From Symbiodinium natans (lineage: Eukaryota > Sar > Dinophyceae > Suessiales > Symbiodiniaceae): 59,225 nucleotides of DNA. Shown here one piece after another: positions 23,119 to 34,215 of this stretch; positions within the stretch are counted from its first letter, which is position 1; the number at the start of each line of letters is the position of its first letter. The notes beneath the pieces are model-generated. The model had not been told where the DNA came from. It saw only the letters and a program-made list of their open reading frames with translations, and ran no database searches. Where the stretch lies: the NCBI GenBank assembly GCA_905221605.1, contig CAJNDS010000782.1, positions 12,501-71,725 on the forward strand, given 5' to 3'. Made by a program: the position numbers and the translations under genes.

Positions 23119-23942
23119 GTAGGCTGTTGTATGAGCGCATGGCTTGTAGATGGGCGCTGTGCAGTTCGTGTATCTTGACAACTGGCATGAGTTTGAATGG
23201 CGCATGGATCTGAAAGCTCCTGTTCACGCCAGCAGCTGCCTTTCAGTGTTCCAGGTTGTCATCTTGCAGGTCCATGATTGCATGTGGAAGTGCCCGACGC
23301 ATAAGTTCACACAGGAAGTAATGTAGGCTTTCGAATCACATATGGAGTAAGACGTTCGACACTGCCTGGGTCCACGGTTAGCTGCGGAGGATGCACGGCG
23401 AAGCTAGTGATGCAGGGTCCTTGCAGTCACGCAGGCAGTACGCTGGCTCTTGCGTGCGGGTGCCTCACTCGAGCTTCGCAATGCAGAAGGTGCCTGCTCA
23501 CGTAAACAGAGCTGCGTACTTGATTCTGCTTGTTGTGCACAGTAGCCAACAGTGTGTTTGCAGTGTAAGTGATGCGGCCTCATGGATGGACCCGAACCTT
23601 GTTAGTGGACAGGGATGTCGCCTCTGCTGGCAGCAGCTGCTGGCGAGCAGACTGAGGTGCGTTGCTTGGCTTGGCGAGCATGGTGTCAGGTCTGTATTCA
23701 AAAAACTGCGCCCAAGTGCGGGCAGCGCCGATGGCAGCCCTGGAGACCTGCAGCCAGGGATTCGTTGTGAAAATGCTTTTGTCGGGGTGGGTGTGGATCA
23801 TGTTGGGGCATGGAAGGGTTCAAGCTCCAACAGCCTCACAATGTTTTCGACCTTGAAGGGAGTCGGGGCAACGCGGCAACGCGGCGGCGATGGGGTCCGC
23901 CGCATTGGTAAGCCAAACTTGCGCTAAGTTACCGCCTTCACA

Positions 23943-24250
23943 GGGCAGCTGAGCGGAGAAGCGTGCGGGGAATGCGAGGAGGTCAAATGGGCCAAAATCA
24001 CAGGGAAGGTAGTTGTGGGAGACGCGGTGGGGAGGTGGGCAGCGGAAAAGATATTACCAACGGCTTCACTTGCACCGACCCCCAAAGGGGAGTTCGCCGG
24101 ATCACAGCTTGCACCTTTGCTCTGATTACTCAGCTTCAGTTCTTCACGACTTCTTTCACCACTTAGTGCTGTCGGACTTTGTAGAGGTCTTGTCGCTGAT
24201 GTCCCAAGTTGCCGGAGAGGCAAGGATTCACCGCTGGGCAGCAGTGAGTG
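23943..24250 (+). CDS. Possible downstream exons: CxxC-containing segment
   Basis: From 23943 to about 24050 an open frame reads GEACGECEEVKWAKI then TGKVVVGDAVGRW. A second candidate at 24166-24246 reads VLSDFVEVLSLMSQVAGEAR. They are on the same strand and next to the ankyrin exons, so they may be the C-terminal part of that gene or a separate gene. The two cysteines could belong to a small metal-binding site. The function is not recognised. Confidence 0.4.
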
Positions 24251-24299
24251 TCCTTGTGGAAGCATCGCAGGATGCAGACCCCCGTCTGGTTGATTGATT

Positions 24300-26280
24300 C
24301 TTCCTTTTGGTTACGGCTTTGATTTTCATTGGCAGAGATGTAACAGCGAGAATGCCATGCATGGCCATGCTGACAGTGCAGTCCGAGCAGGCATTTGCGA
24401 CCTTGTGGCTCCAAGATGCGCAGCAGCACCCGCAGCTCATGCATCTTGGTTCTTTTGATGAAGCTGTAGACCCCAGAAAGCACCGTCATTTCTTTACCGA
24501 GGTTGAACTTCTTGGAGAGCGGCCTCTGAGACATAGATGGGCTTAAGATGGGTCTACCTAGGCTTAGATGCCGAGGAGTCTGCAAGATCAGCTGAGCGAT
24601 GGGCAGCGGTGGAACAAGAGCAGAAGCTTCTTTCATGCCAGGGTAACATTTGCAATCCAACTGTTTTGGACTGTGGTGGACACTGAAGAAAATACAGCCA
24701 AGCCGTATGTGCGCCCCATGAAGTTCTCTCAAGTCACGTTTGGACTGAGAGACTGGGTTCTAGACCTCACCCGCCACAATGCAGGCAGGCAGCTCAGTCA
24801 AGTGGTTCCATGTGCGCTGAGGAGATAGTTGCTGAAAGAGTGTGTTCAGGAAACAGACTTGTTTAGCAAAATCGCTTCAAGCAAGCTGCTTGACTCAGCT
24901 TGACGCAACAAATTTCGCTTTCTTGCACGCAAGGTTATTAGCGCAATGATCGTTGCTCCGCTGATGGCGTGGACCTTTGGTTCAGACAGCTCTCTGCATG
25001 GCGTGATTTGTAAATGGCGGACAGGTAGCAGAAAGGTCGCTGAGAGCTCATCTTAGAGGCAGGTGAGGCATTGCCCTGCTGCAGGCATTCTTTCTTGCCT
25101 CAGCAGAAGCCGAACAGGCTCGAGGGTCCGGAAAACATTGAGTAAGGAAAGCTTGTCAAGGGCAGGGCATCGTAGCCACAGAGCGGCAGCCAACTGTTCA
25201 CTTTGCGTCCACCAGACTCACAGGCATCACCAGTGGCACAGCTAGCAGCTGAAGGGGCTCAGGCGCTCAAGCCTCAGACACCTCGGACACCTCAGACCGG
25301 CTTCTCATGGCTTGCTGCCGTTCGATGCTGCTTGGTGGATGTTGGTGGGCAGCAGTGGTTGGGACCAGCCAGGTTGCAACATGGAGCCCAGTACATAAGC
25401 AGAGGATCTGAGTAGGCCCGCCTGATGAGTAGCTTTATGTCGGGCTTAGGTCCTCTGATGTCCATCTGAACACAGTGGCTGGAGCGCTGACCGATTTGCT
25501 GAAGAGTGTGACTCTCAGACGTGGAGCAACGCAGAACAGATTGGAGTTTTTGTGCTGCTTCTATTGCTTTGCAATGCTTTGCAACGATGGTCCTACCAAA
25601 CCTTGTCGAGGAACAAGTGGAGCCAAGATGTGCGCGTGCACACACACACACACATACACACTGCCTGTCTGTTTGAATCCTTCATTCAGCACAACCGTGA
25701 GGCGACCAGGGTGCTTCCGGCTCTCTGTCTGCCATCGCCCAGGCTCAGCTTGTTTGCTTGCTTCTTCCGTGTTTGTTTGCTTGCTTGTTTGCTTGCTTGT
25801 TGGTTTGTGTGGTGTGTATGTGGGTAGGTTCACGGTTCTGGCGAAATATGAACTGGAGGCGTCCAATACATCAGCAATCGTAGCGACCATCACAGACTTG
25901 CTGAACGGCACCATGAAAGGCTGGCTGCATCTGCATACTGGAATTGAGGCATGTCTGGAACGGACCTATAGATGTCAGGACGGCTGTACACGGCGCATAA
26001 GAACAGCCTCCTGCTCAGTACTGTGGTGGGACAATCGCCTCAGAAAGTGGGTCAGTCTACCTACGATTTCTGTACATCAACTAGGGAGAATCGATTTGCA
26101 ACGCCGATTGCAAGCGAACGGCATCCACCAGAGCCCTAGAAAGGGCCTGGAGTACGAGATCTCTGTTAGGGAATTGGGGGTGGCAGCACAGCTATGCAAA
26201 AAGCTAGTAGAATCACAGCTGCCTGAAACACAATCCGAGGAAAAGCACACGAAGAATGTTCTGGACCTTTTTTTTTTAGC
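24300..26280. other. No gene resolved; long open frame of doubtful status
   Basis: An open frame runs on the + strand from 25475 to 26389, but its first third is a CA/TGCT simple repeat (25637-25660 and 25745-25805) and its end overlaps the ubiquitin-like fragment on the other strand. The part 25845-25930 (KYELEASNTSAIVATITDLL) could be an exon. I do not recognise a protein. Confidence 0.35.
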
Positions 26281-26406
26281 GCCCCGCTTGCCCTCCTTGG
26301 TCTGGATCTTCACCTTCTCGCTGTTGATCGTGTCGTATACCTCAACAGTCAAGATGGAGCACCGACTCTTTCTGGATGTTGTAGTCTGAGAATGCCCGTC
26401 CTTCCT
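26281..26406 (-). pseudogene. Decayed polyubiquitin fragment
   Basis: On the - strand, just below 26390, the sequence reads DG, then SDYNIQKESVLHL, which matches the end of a ubiquitin unit (family SDYNIQKESTLHL). A one-base indel separates DG from SDYN. Immediately afterwards, in another frame, it reads LTVEVYDTINSEKVKIQTKE, which matches the early part of a unit (family [22 protein letters not shown]). The GG terminus, the processing site and the first 12 or so residues of the second unit are missing. This suggests a collapsed tandem ubiquitin gene that can no longer make ubiquitin. It is the only protein-like signal I found on the - strand. Confidence 0.7.
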
Positions 26407-28387
26407 GAAACGACTTGCTTGTATTGTTGACGCTTCGCATTTTTTGCCCGGCTCAAAATGCTGGAGTGGATTCCTATCTGGATAAGGGTTGCCGAAGGTT
26501 ATCAACTTGACGGGGGCACCCAGAAGGATTTTTTTCCCATTTCCGTTCACCTTTATTGGTCTTTGCCTGCAAAGGGCATGGGGTGAGGCGATTTGGCCAG
26601 CAGCGAATGCTGCAAGAAGGCATGTATCTTGCTATTTTCCAGCTCTTGGCGCTATTCACATCCGAGTCCTGATTTACTCTTACAAGCTTCATCACCCAAA
26701 GCAGCTCCGGCCTTACAAAAGCGTTGCTATAACATTTTAAGCTCCGCTTGCAATGTCAGTAGTTCAGCACCGACAAGTTACGACATGAGAAACAGGTGCC
26801 CCTGAAACTTCAATATTTTTGTTCTACGCTTGCCACTCGAAGCATCCACATGGTTATCGGTAGTTGTTGGACTTGAGAAGATCATACAGTGCGAACCATC
26901 CTACGTCTATTGTGCTTTTTTTACCTTGTTTGTATAAGGCATGGCAGCCATTGCGGATTCGAAGAAGCTGTTTGCAGACTGCCGCAGTGCGTATGAGGCG
27001 GTGCATGCGGTGCAAAGTTTTGGATTGGACGTTAGGGTCTTCAGGCAGACCCGAAAAAGATTGAACACACCCTTGCAACGGATGTTTTCTGACCCCGCCT
27101 TCTGAGTTGCAATGTGGATGTAGCTGTCACACGGCAGGGTGCAGTAAACTGAGTCTTTGTCAGCCAGAAACATCGCTTGGTCAGGCTGCTGATCATGTCC
27201 GCTTTCCTCCAGCCTCCCTCTTGCAGACCGTCAACGCGACGCCATGGTACGAGGCAGCATGCAGAGAACCAGTTTCGTTTCTGATGCTTATAGGACATGG
27301 TGGCACCGTCCGGCTCTGCCTAACATGCAAAACAGAAGTTCAACAGGGCTATAGCAGTGTCGCTAACCCAAAGATACGGATGCTGTGCTTTCTGCAGGAG
27401 TTCTTCCAGGCTTACAGCCAGTGCAAGCTTTGGGAGGCCCAGATTGGAAAAGACATGAATCTCGGCTCAGATGTGGGCTGCCGTCACACGCAATCACAGA
27501 GCTTACGTAGGGTGGTTTGCCCTGAGGGCGCCTTAGGCCGCCAGCCCAAAGTTAAAGAAACAGCTCGTTCCTCTCTGGGAGTGGCGAAGACAAGGACGGC
27601 CTGTGATTACCACTGCACCTCGGAGGCGGGGGTGCCATGTAATTATGTAATGTAATGTTTATTGATGCAACGTAGATCAATCTGCTGTGCCGGAGGGAGA
27701 TTGTGGTGGAGAAGCTTCTGGTATGATAGAATTTTCTTGCGGCATCTTGAGACAGACTAACCCTGGATTTTTTCAGCCGAGCATTTGTGCCAGGTACTGC
27801 AATCGCAACTGGTTGAGATTGTCGCACTAGTTTCAGTCTAACTTATACCGGCAATAGCAACAGCTTCGCCCCTTCTTCTGGCAGTTGGGGCAGCGGTCTG
27901 TGTTTTGACTAGCATGAAGGTCAAGGTTGTGGGGGAGGACTGCACCTTCTTGGGTGACCAATGTGGTCCTCTCGACTGCCACCTCCTCGGCTGCTCCTGA
28001 GGGCATGGATGACTCGTCCCAAGCTCCAAAGATAGTTAGTTGTTAGTCAGCTCCAGTTGTGCACCTCAAGGTCCGTCTAGGCACTAGTCATGCCGTTTTC
28101 ATGCATGGTATATTTGTGGACACGAATGTTTGCAGTTCGCGCCCCGGCGCAGAAGCTCAAAGTCGTCACGCTCTCTACTCGAGCCGCTAAAACACGATCT
28201 TTGCCTTCGGGGTCTAGAGGGTTAACAGAAACTAGTTCCGATGCAAGTCGAAGAGAGTTGCAGAAAGGTGCACCGGTCACCGGCGAAGGCTACAAGTCCT
28301 TTCTGGAACGGATGATCAAGGACATGTTCGGCTTTTGGACGCCATTCTGCCATTTTATACCTCTCAGTTGCCCACTTTCCTTTGGAT
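26407..28387. other. Gene-poor stretch with weak exon candidates
   Basis: Candidate + strand exons are 27399 to about 27470 (EFFQAYSQCKLWEAQIGKDM) and 28128 to about 28310 (open, basic, ending EGYKSFLERMIKDMFG). Neither is recognised nor supported by neighbours in phase. No repeat is evident before the GA tract at 28389. Confidence 0.3.
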
Positions 28388-28388
28388 T

Positions 28389-28414
28389 GAGAGAGAGAGA
28401 GAGAGAGAGAGAGA
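28389..28414 (+). repeat. (GA)n microsatellite at the 5' edge of LINE copy A
   Basis: An uninterrupted GA run is followed at once by AGCTCAAG and then by the retroelement. The same arrangement is seen at the second LINE copy (50578-50735). Confidence 0.8.
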
Positions 28415-28777
28415 GCTCAAGCCGCGAGTGCTCAAGGAGGCACCCCCGGCGACCGAGCCTCCTCAACTACAAAGAGGGAGAGAGATAGAGAGCTGAGAAG
28501 CGGGACAGAAAGCCTGAGGGACGCACCCTGTGCAGCCATCGCCCTGGAGTACCAGTCCGAAACACTACGCGAGGACATCGCGGGGGCTCTCGCCTACCTG
28601 ACCGTCGAGGACGGTGAACGGGGGCAACCGCTGCTGTGGGGCGAGCGGGGGAATCTGTGAACAGCTACCTGAACGAGAGAGCGAGCCTACAGGGGGCTAC
28701 CACGTCTACCCGATTCACCGGAAGAAGGGGCTCGCCAGGGACAACCTGTATGTCGAGATCGTGACTGTGGCAGGGAC

Positions 28778-29712
28778 ATGGAGAATGCAATCGCCGTTCG
28801 TGGAACAGGGGGGCCCGGCAGCTCGCCCGGTAAGCGCAAAGCAGGGGGGGCTGAAGGGCGAAGCGAAGGAGAAGAGGTCCAAGTGGTGGAGGAAGACGCA
28901 GGGGCAATCACGTTGGCGAGTATCAAAGAAGCGTTCAAAAGCGAACTCAACCAGAACAGCGAGCGCATCCAGCAGGGGCTGAAGCATGAGATTAAGCAGG
29001 AAATTCAGCATGCGGTTGGAGGAGTTCAGAAGGACGTTGTCGTCCGCATACAAACAGTGGAAACGGAGGTGACAAAACAGCTCAAGACGACGCTCCTCAT
29101 GCTGGAGAGCCTGACGGACAAGCAACTACGGCACTCGGAAGAGCTCAATGCGATCAAGACGGGTCAGGCGGAGCTGGAGGAGAAGTTCTCCATGGAGACC
29201 AAGGCGCTGGGGGACCGGCTGGAAGCGATGGAGGTGAAGCGCAAATGGGGAGGGGGGGGGGGGTCGGCGCAAAGCACGTCGACAGGCGACTACGACTCTG
29301 CGGGGGCCCCAAAGCAACCTGCGCTTATACTCGGAGGTTGGGAGGGGGAGACCTGGACCAGATGTTCGTGCCCGGAGTGCCCAGAGGGTTTGCGCTTATC
29401 TCCCTGGCGGGGGCCAGGAGCCAGGAAACAGTGGAGGGCTACAGGCGCAGAATCCAGGACGCTATTGCCAAAGTACGCCAAGCCAAAATTCAGCTGGGGG
29501 CCAAGTCGGACGCGGAAGGAGGGGGCTGGCGCTACCTCTTCCTGGCGATGAGCCAGCCGCCGGAGAGGCGTCGGCGGGCTCGCCTTGCCGCCAAGCTGGA
29601 ACTTGAAAGGGCACAAGCCACAGATCGAAGCCGAGTTCGCCACTGGGACCGTCTGGGTGGGCGGACACCCGTGCAATGGCGAGAGGGCTGGGAAGGGAGC
29701 ACGAGGAGGTAG
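28778..29712 (+). pseudogene. LINE A ORF1-like coiled-coil segment, frameshifted
   Basis: The first frame (28778-29248) reads a Ser/Gly/Lys-rich head, then a coiled coil (IKQEIQHAVGGVQKDVVVRI, VETEVTKQLKTTLLMLESL). After the G run at 29250-29260 the homology shifts frame and reads MFVPGVPRGFALISLAGAR and RRIQDAIAKVRQAKIQ, then FLAMSQPPERRRRARLAAKL. The same blocks occur in copy B as VETEVTRQLKTTLQLLQEL, MFVPGVRRGFGLIPLKGPR and FLAISQPPERRRRAKLAAKV. Conservation between the copies shows that these are real coding segments. The role is unknown; ORF1 proteins of LINEs usually bind RNA. Confidence 0.8.
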
Positions 29713-30602
29713 CGCAGCAACTGGGGGGGGCTCAAAGGGGCCGTCCAGTGAAAACAGCACAAACGTGGCAAAAAGTCTCGGGCGAGCCTGCGCACGCACT
29801 GACAGGGCTCACCTGGAATGTTGGGGGGGCTGGGGCCCAAAGGGCACTCGACATCCTCCAAGCACTCGGGGGCGAGCCGAATTCACCACCAACCTTCAAC
29901 GTGGCGATGCTGCAAGAAATAATTTGCGAGCATGGAGTTCACGAGCTGCACAGTCCGGCGTGGACAATTGTTTACGGGAAGAAAGATGGGGAATGGCGAG
30001 GGGAAGGGGTGGCATATCTCAAGCGCACTTTGGCCACATCTCCCCCACATTGCACACGGGGGCTGTTGCACTCACACTCGCGCGCACAAGGGGGGGGGGG
30101 ACGCACGGGGGTCATTGCTGCACACCTTCCCCAGGCGAGGGCCATCCTTGCAGAATGGGCGGACAGCCAACGCCTTAAGCGTGACCGTTGCATGATGGGG
30201 GCGGATCTGAACGAATCCTTCCAAGACGTGATGTTCGTCGGGGTCACGGCGTGCACGAGTCGAGGGGAAGAAATCCTGGAGTGGATCCACGAACAGCAAC
30301 TATACATCCCTGACCAAAAGCTGCATGTGCCCTCGTACCACCCCTACAACACCAGAATGGCTTCGAGGAGGCTGGACTATGTCATCCTGAGAGGCATGGA
30401 TGGGGGGAAGAGTGGCGCAGTCATCGAGGGATCGAAGGACATCGCTATGTCTGACCACGACGCCGTCGAGCTAGCCACGACTACACCATCACCAAAAGAC
30501 CAAAGCACAGAGGGGGCCAAGGGTGCTCAGATCAGAAGAGCAAGTTGCGCAGGAAATGGAGCGGCCCCTGTCCAAGGGGGACCCCCGCACGACCCTTGCT
30601 GA
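29676..30602 (+). CDS. LINE A endonuclease domain (EEP/APE type)
   Basis: This open frame of 308 residues carries the ordered motifs of the exonuclease-endonuclease-phosphatase fold: LTWNVGG near residue 45 (metal-site Asn), MLQEI near 78 (catalytic Glu), MMGADLN in the middle (Asp and Asn), RRLDYVI and SDHDAV near the end (catalytic Asp-His). In LINEs this domain nicks the target DNA to prime reverse transcription. The domain looks intact in this frame. The upstream ORF1-like part and downstream polymerase are in other frames, so the full protein is not made as read here. Confidence 0.9.
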   Translation: MARGLGREHEEVAQQLGGAQRGRPVKTAQTWQKVSGEPAHALTGLTWNVGGAGAQRALDILQALGGEPNSPPTFNVAMLQEIICEHGVHELHSPAWTIVYGKKDGEWRGEGVAYLKRTLATSPPHCTRGLLHSHSRAQGGGGRTGVIAAHLPQARAILAEWADSQRLKRDRCMMGADLNESFQDVMFVGVTACTSRGEEILEWIHEQQLYIPDQKLHVPSYHPYNTRMASRRLDYVILRGMDGGKSGAVIEGSKDIAMSDHDAVELATTTPSPKDQSTEGAKGAQIRRASCAGNGAAPVQGGPPHDPC

Positions 30603-32103
30603 TGTTGCCCGGCGCATCACAACCCCAGCACCCGATCCAGGCGAGCCATGGAAAGAAAGTGACCGCCTCAAAAGAATGCGCGAGCTGGCGCGCCGGTCCC
30701 CGCCAGGGGGCAGAAGGCAGGCCTGGAAGGAGGTTTGGCAACTACATCGGCGAGAGCGTAGAGCCTGGATGAAGCGGAAAGTGGATGCTGCCGCCAGGGG
30801 ATGCTGGGGAGAGCTCAGGTCCTTAACGTCCTTAACATCCATGAGACAGCACCGGCAATGGGACGGAGTTCTACTAGCAGAACCGGGGTGGGCCAACAAT
30901 CTCCGGGAGCACTTCGAAGGCATCTTCGCCAGGGTGCCCGCAAGTCAAGAAGCGATGAACAAGATGAGAGAGAAGCTGAGGGGCCTCTGCAAGCAAACGC
31001 CGTGGAAACCTTTTACGGATGAGGAGTTGGAGGCCACAGCGGCCACATGGGGGCGGCGAAAGGCCACAGGAACGGATGGAGTAGCGTTGGAGGCCCTCCA
31101 AACCCTGCGACAGCATGACAATGGAAGGGGCGGTTGCAGTAGCTACTGAACGACTTCCTGTACATAGGAAAGCTCAGGGGGGGCATAGGGGATGGCGTCA
31201 CGGTGCTACTCCCCAAAACACGCACACCTCTGGAATGGGGGGACGCGCGGCCAATCACACTTTCCACGACCACCCTTAAATGGATGTCACAATTGTTGCT
31301 GCACAGGGGGGCCCGGCACCTCGACCCACTCACCGAACTGGAAAGGCAAACAGGCAGAAGAGGTCCTACTCCTCCTGCGGAAGCTCATGCGGACGGCTGA
31401 AGATTGGCGCATCCAGTATTGGGTGGTCAAACTGGACATACGCAAAGCCTTCGACAGTGTGCTACAAGAATCCCTGAAAACCATGGTGGGGCATTGGGTG
31501 GGAGAAAAGGGGGGCGTGCCGTGGGAGCCATGCCTGGCTCAGCCTGCTCCAAGCACAGCAGGTCAGTGTGGCGGCGGGGGGGTCGGTGGTCGACATTCCG
31601 CAAACCACGGGCGTCAGGCAAGGAGCGCCGGACTCACCCGTATTGTTTTCGGCCCTCATCGGGAGAGCGCTGCAACGATGTCTCCCGTGCACAGACACAT
31701 CCCAGGCTCAGTCAGACAACCCCCCCTGCCCGACAGCAGGGGGGCCTTCATGGATGACACCTACCTCTGGGACGACTGCCCCCAGAGGCTGCAACGACAC
31801 ATCACCGCATTCGCGGGGCAACTCAAAAGAGACGGCCTGGAAATACACGGCAAAAAAGTGGCAATCCTCACCAATGGGGAGGAAACACGCAAGTTCCAGG
31901 TGGGGGGGGGGCCTGGATCAAACCCGGGGGGCCAGATGACTCCTTCCCCGTGCTGGGATCCCCAGTCGCATTCAGGGGGCTGGCGAACAAGTTGGGGGGG
32001 AGATGGCGGCGCGAGCGAGACGAGCCTTCTGGGCCAGAAAAGAAGAGTTCACGGGAGAAGCGCCGCTTAAGCCAAAGCTGGCCCTGCAACTCATATATGT
32101 GAG
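30523..32103 (+). pseudogene. LINE A reverse transcriptase, frameshifted and truncated
   Basis: The first frame (30523-31149) ends with KATGTDGVALEAL, the polymerase entry motif. The continuation uses a different frame: LLPKTRTPLEWGDARPITL, then WVVKLDIRKAFDSV (motif A aspartate). A second frame from 31568 reads GVRQGAPDSPVLFSALI (motif B). The earlier frame returns with FMDDT at 31748-31762 (motif C) and LEIHGKKVAIL. The last coding stretch is ARRAFWARKEEF...LALQLIYVSNAC. The motifs are all recognisable, so decay is recent or partly due to miscalled homopolymers. The thumb and C-terminal domain are missing. Confidence 0.88.
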
Positions 32104-32330
32104 CAACGCGTGCTTCAAAGCCTGTGAATCTTGCTGAAACCCGTCGTGTCAGCATTGTGTTTGCAACGGGGGGGGGGGGCTGCGCCACCCCCCCCTTGCG
32201 TGCTGCAAAGCCTAAAAAACTTGTTGAAACCCATCATGTGAGCATTTTGTTTGCAAATTGAGGGGGGGCTGCGCCCCCCCCAACCCCCCCGTTTTTTTAA
32301 AGCCGTGCAATGCGTGCTTCAGTTCTTATG
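32104..32330 (+). repeat. Tandem array of ~110-bp units, left part
   Basis: Two units and the start of a third are present. Each reads GTGCTTCAAAGCCT, GAATCTTG, TGAAACCCATC, GTGAGCATT, GTTTGCAA, then a G run facing a C run around CTGCG. The G and C runs can pair to form a hairpin in every unit. The third unit is interrupted at 32330 by the 11-kb inverted-repeat element and resumes at 43471. Confidence 0.9.
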
Positions 32331-32475
32331 CCTGTAAGATCCTTTGCGTGTAATTTTACACGTTCGCGAAATTTACACGCAAAAAACAGTGTAATTAATT
32401 TACACTCCAAAAAAACGTGTAAAAAATTTACACGTTTTCGTGTAAATTTGGGAGTGTAAATTTTGAGTAAAATTT
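32331..32475 (+). repeat. Left terminal inverted repeat
   Basis: It starts CCTGTAAGATCCTTTGCG. It contains at least five motifs built from GTGTAA and TTACAC, several of them paired as palindromes (for example at 32347-32361 and 32416-32433). The inner part has ACACGTTTTCGTGTAAATTT at 32431-32450, which matches the inner part of the right repeat. Confidence 0.85.
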
Positions 32476-33492
32476 GTCCTATGATGTTAAATGGGCCAAG
32501 ATGTGCCGAAAAGGTGTTGTGAAAACCAGGCACCGGGAAGTGCGAAGTGTCGAAAAAGTAGTGTTGATTCCGAAGGCCGGACAGGCCGAAGTGGCGATAG
32601 GGTCGTAGATTCCGAGAGCTAGATTTGCCGACAGAGACAAAATGTACAGTTGTGAGTCTCGCAAGGCCGACCAAGCCGAAGTGCCCACGAGCATGGCTTG
32701 TCTTGTTCTGGTGAAAAAACAAACGAAAAAAAGAGAAAGAGAAAGAGCCAGAGAGCGAGAGAGCGAGGTATCGGGCAGGGCTAGGGTTCCCCTTTGTCGT
32801 TTCGTGTGACACCGAGTTATAGGGCAGGGGTATATATATAGGTCTTTCGCACTTGGCAGGATGCATTTTTATTATATATCCTAAACCACAGGAGCTCCTG
32901 AAATCAATTCGTGCTTGTGACTTGTGAATGATTTTGTCTGAGACAGTATCACCTACCCCCCGCCATACATCACTGCAGGGCCACTGGCCTGCGGCTTGTG
33001 AGGGAGCACAAGACCTGCACCACTTAACTCCACTGGCAGATCGGGATACAGTTCCAGCCGGTAGCATTCGACCTTCTCTTCGTGCTGTGTTGACTGACAC
33101 AGCTTGAGAGGCAGAGTGCCGGAAATCAGTACCAGGTCCCCTTATGCAGGCTTTCCGGGGGCGATGGCCGGAAAGTGATTGTGGAGAAAGGTGCACACCC
33201 TTCAGGCATGGCGGATCCACCCTGGCCGAGTGGAGGTGAGACTTACACTGGTGTTTGCAAAGACCCCGTGGAGGCCACATCTAAACCCCCCGGGGTAGGC
33301 ATTGTGGGAGGCCACTTGATTTTCATGATTAGAACTATAGGGCTGCCGGGCCGTGTGTCTTCTCAAGCCCGCCCCTGTCCCTTTCTTGGTGTTACACCGA
33401 GTTAGGGCAGGGGTGGGTCTCTCGCACTTAGCAGGACATCCTTTTGCATTTATATTACGAAAATAGTATGGATGTTTTTTTTTCTGGTTTAG

Positions 33493-33530
33493 GATATATA
33501 TATATATATAATATATATGTCGGGTTGTCG

Positions 33531-33565
<35 letters not shown>

Positions 33566-33567
33566 TA
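33493..33567. repeat. (TA)n tract
   Basis: Alternating TA runs are interrupted by GTCGGGTTGTCG. The tract is near the left end of the inverted-repeat element. Confidence 0.9.
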
Positions 33568-33718
33568 GATAGGGTGTGATTGTGAGAAGAGCAGAACAAG
33601 TTCAATCCTGTATCGTTGATAGATGCACAGTGTGATTTGATGTGACCGCCCTGGATGGCCGGCTCCAGCTTTTCGTGGTCCTGGCAAACATTCTCGGGCT
33701 TTTGGTGGCAGGACGTCC

Positions 33719-33725
33719 GAGAGAG

Positions 33726-33787
<62 letters not shown>
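33719..33787 (+). repeat. (GA)n microsatellite
   Basis: A near-perfect GA run of about 65 bp. Confidence 0.95.
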
Positions 33788-33789
<2 letters not shown>

Positions 33790-34215
33790 TGTTTGCTTTT
33801 CTGCTCACAAGACCGGATGCCAAAGCATGTTCACACATGTGCCTGTGTGTGGTTTGAAGCCGCCGGTGGCCCCGAAGCAGTGGCAAACAGTGTTGTGTTT
33901 GTCCGAGGGGTTGCGAAAGCACATGTTATATTATATATTGACAGGTTCACACACATGTGATAGCAAGCAGCTTTACATGTTTTAGTTTGTATATCTTTGT
34001 CTGTGGTAGCAAGCAGCTTTACATGCTTTAGTTTGTATATCTTTGTTGGTGCCCGCCTTGTCCCTTTCTTGGTGTTACACCGAGTTAGGGCAGGCATCTA
34101 TGAGATGGTTTGCGAATGCATGTTGTTATAGACACAGAGGTTCACAGATTAAGTTGTAGATTTTGTTTGTGGGGCACTTTTTTTATATATAGATCTAAAT
34201 TCGAAGCTCCACACC

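Larger units (their letters stand above)
28416..32103 (+). mobile_element. Non-LTR retrotransposon (LINE), copy A, 3' truncated
   Basis: In order it encodes an ORF1-like coiled-coil region, an apurinic-type endonuclease and a reverse transcriptase. The reading frame changes repeatedly, mostly at runs of five or more G. The protein similarity ends at about 32103 in the segment after the polymerase core (ALQLIYVSNAC), where LINE proteins normally read on to a conserved LYG..TW motif. A tandem array of about 110-bp units follows. A matching C-terminal part lies 14 kb away at 46500-47116. Homologous to copy B (50735-52563). No poly(A) tail or target duplication was seen. Confidence 0.9.
32476..34215. 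other. Left subterminal region of the element, no gene resolved
   Basis: It contains three hairpin repeats (32789-32830, 33372-33413 and 34054-34094), an alternating TA tract (33493-33567), a GA microsatellite (33719-33787) and a tandem duplication at 33960-34045 (units TAGCAAGCAGCTTTACATG and TTTAGTTTGTATATCTTTG). A pyrimidine run followed by ATATATAG at 34178-34193 may be the trans-splice acceptor of the gene at 34216. Confidence 0.7.

Noticed and set aside
25475-26389. 304-residue open frame as a gene
   Set aside because: The first part is CA/TGCT simple repeat and the last part is antisense to a ubiquitin relic; at most an internal exon is real.
28090-28488. 132-residue + strand open frame before LINE A
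   Set aside because: It runs into the GA microsatellite and LINE sequence, with no family match. Kept only as a weak exon candidate.
32297-33280. 327-residue - strand open frame in the left part of the element
   Set aside because: It covers the terminal repeat, a hairpin repeat and simple sequence, and shows no domain or splice structure.
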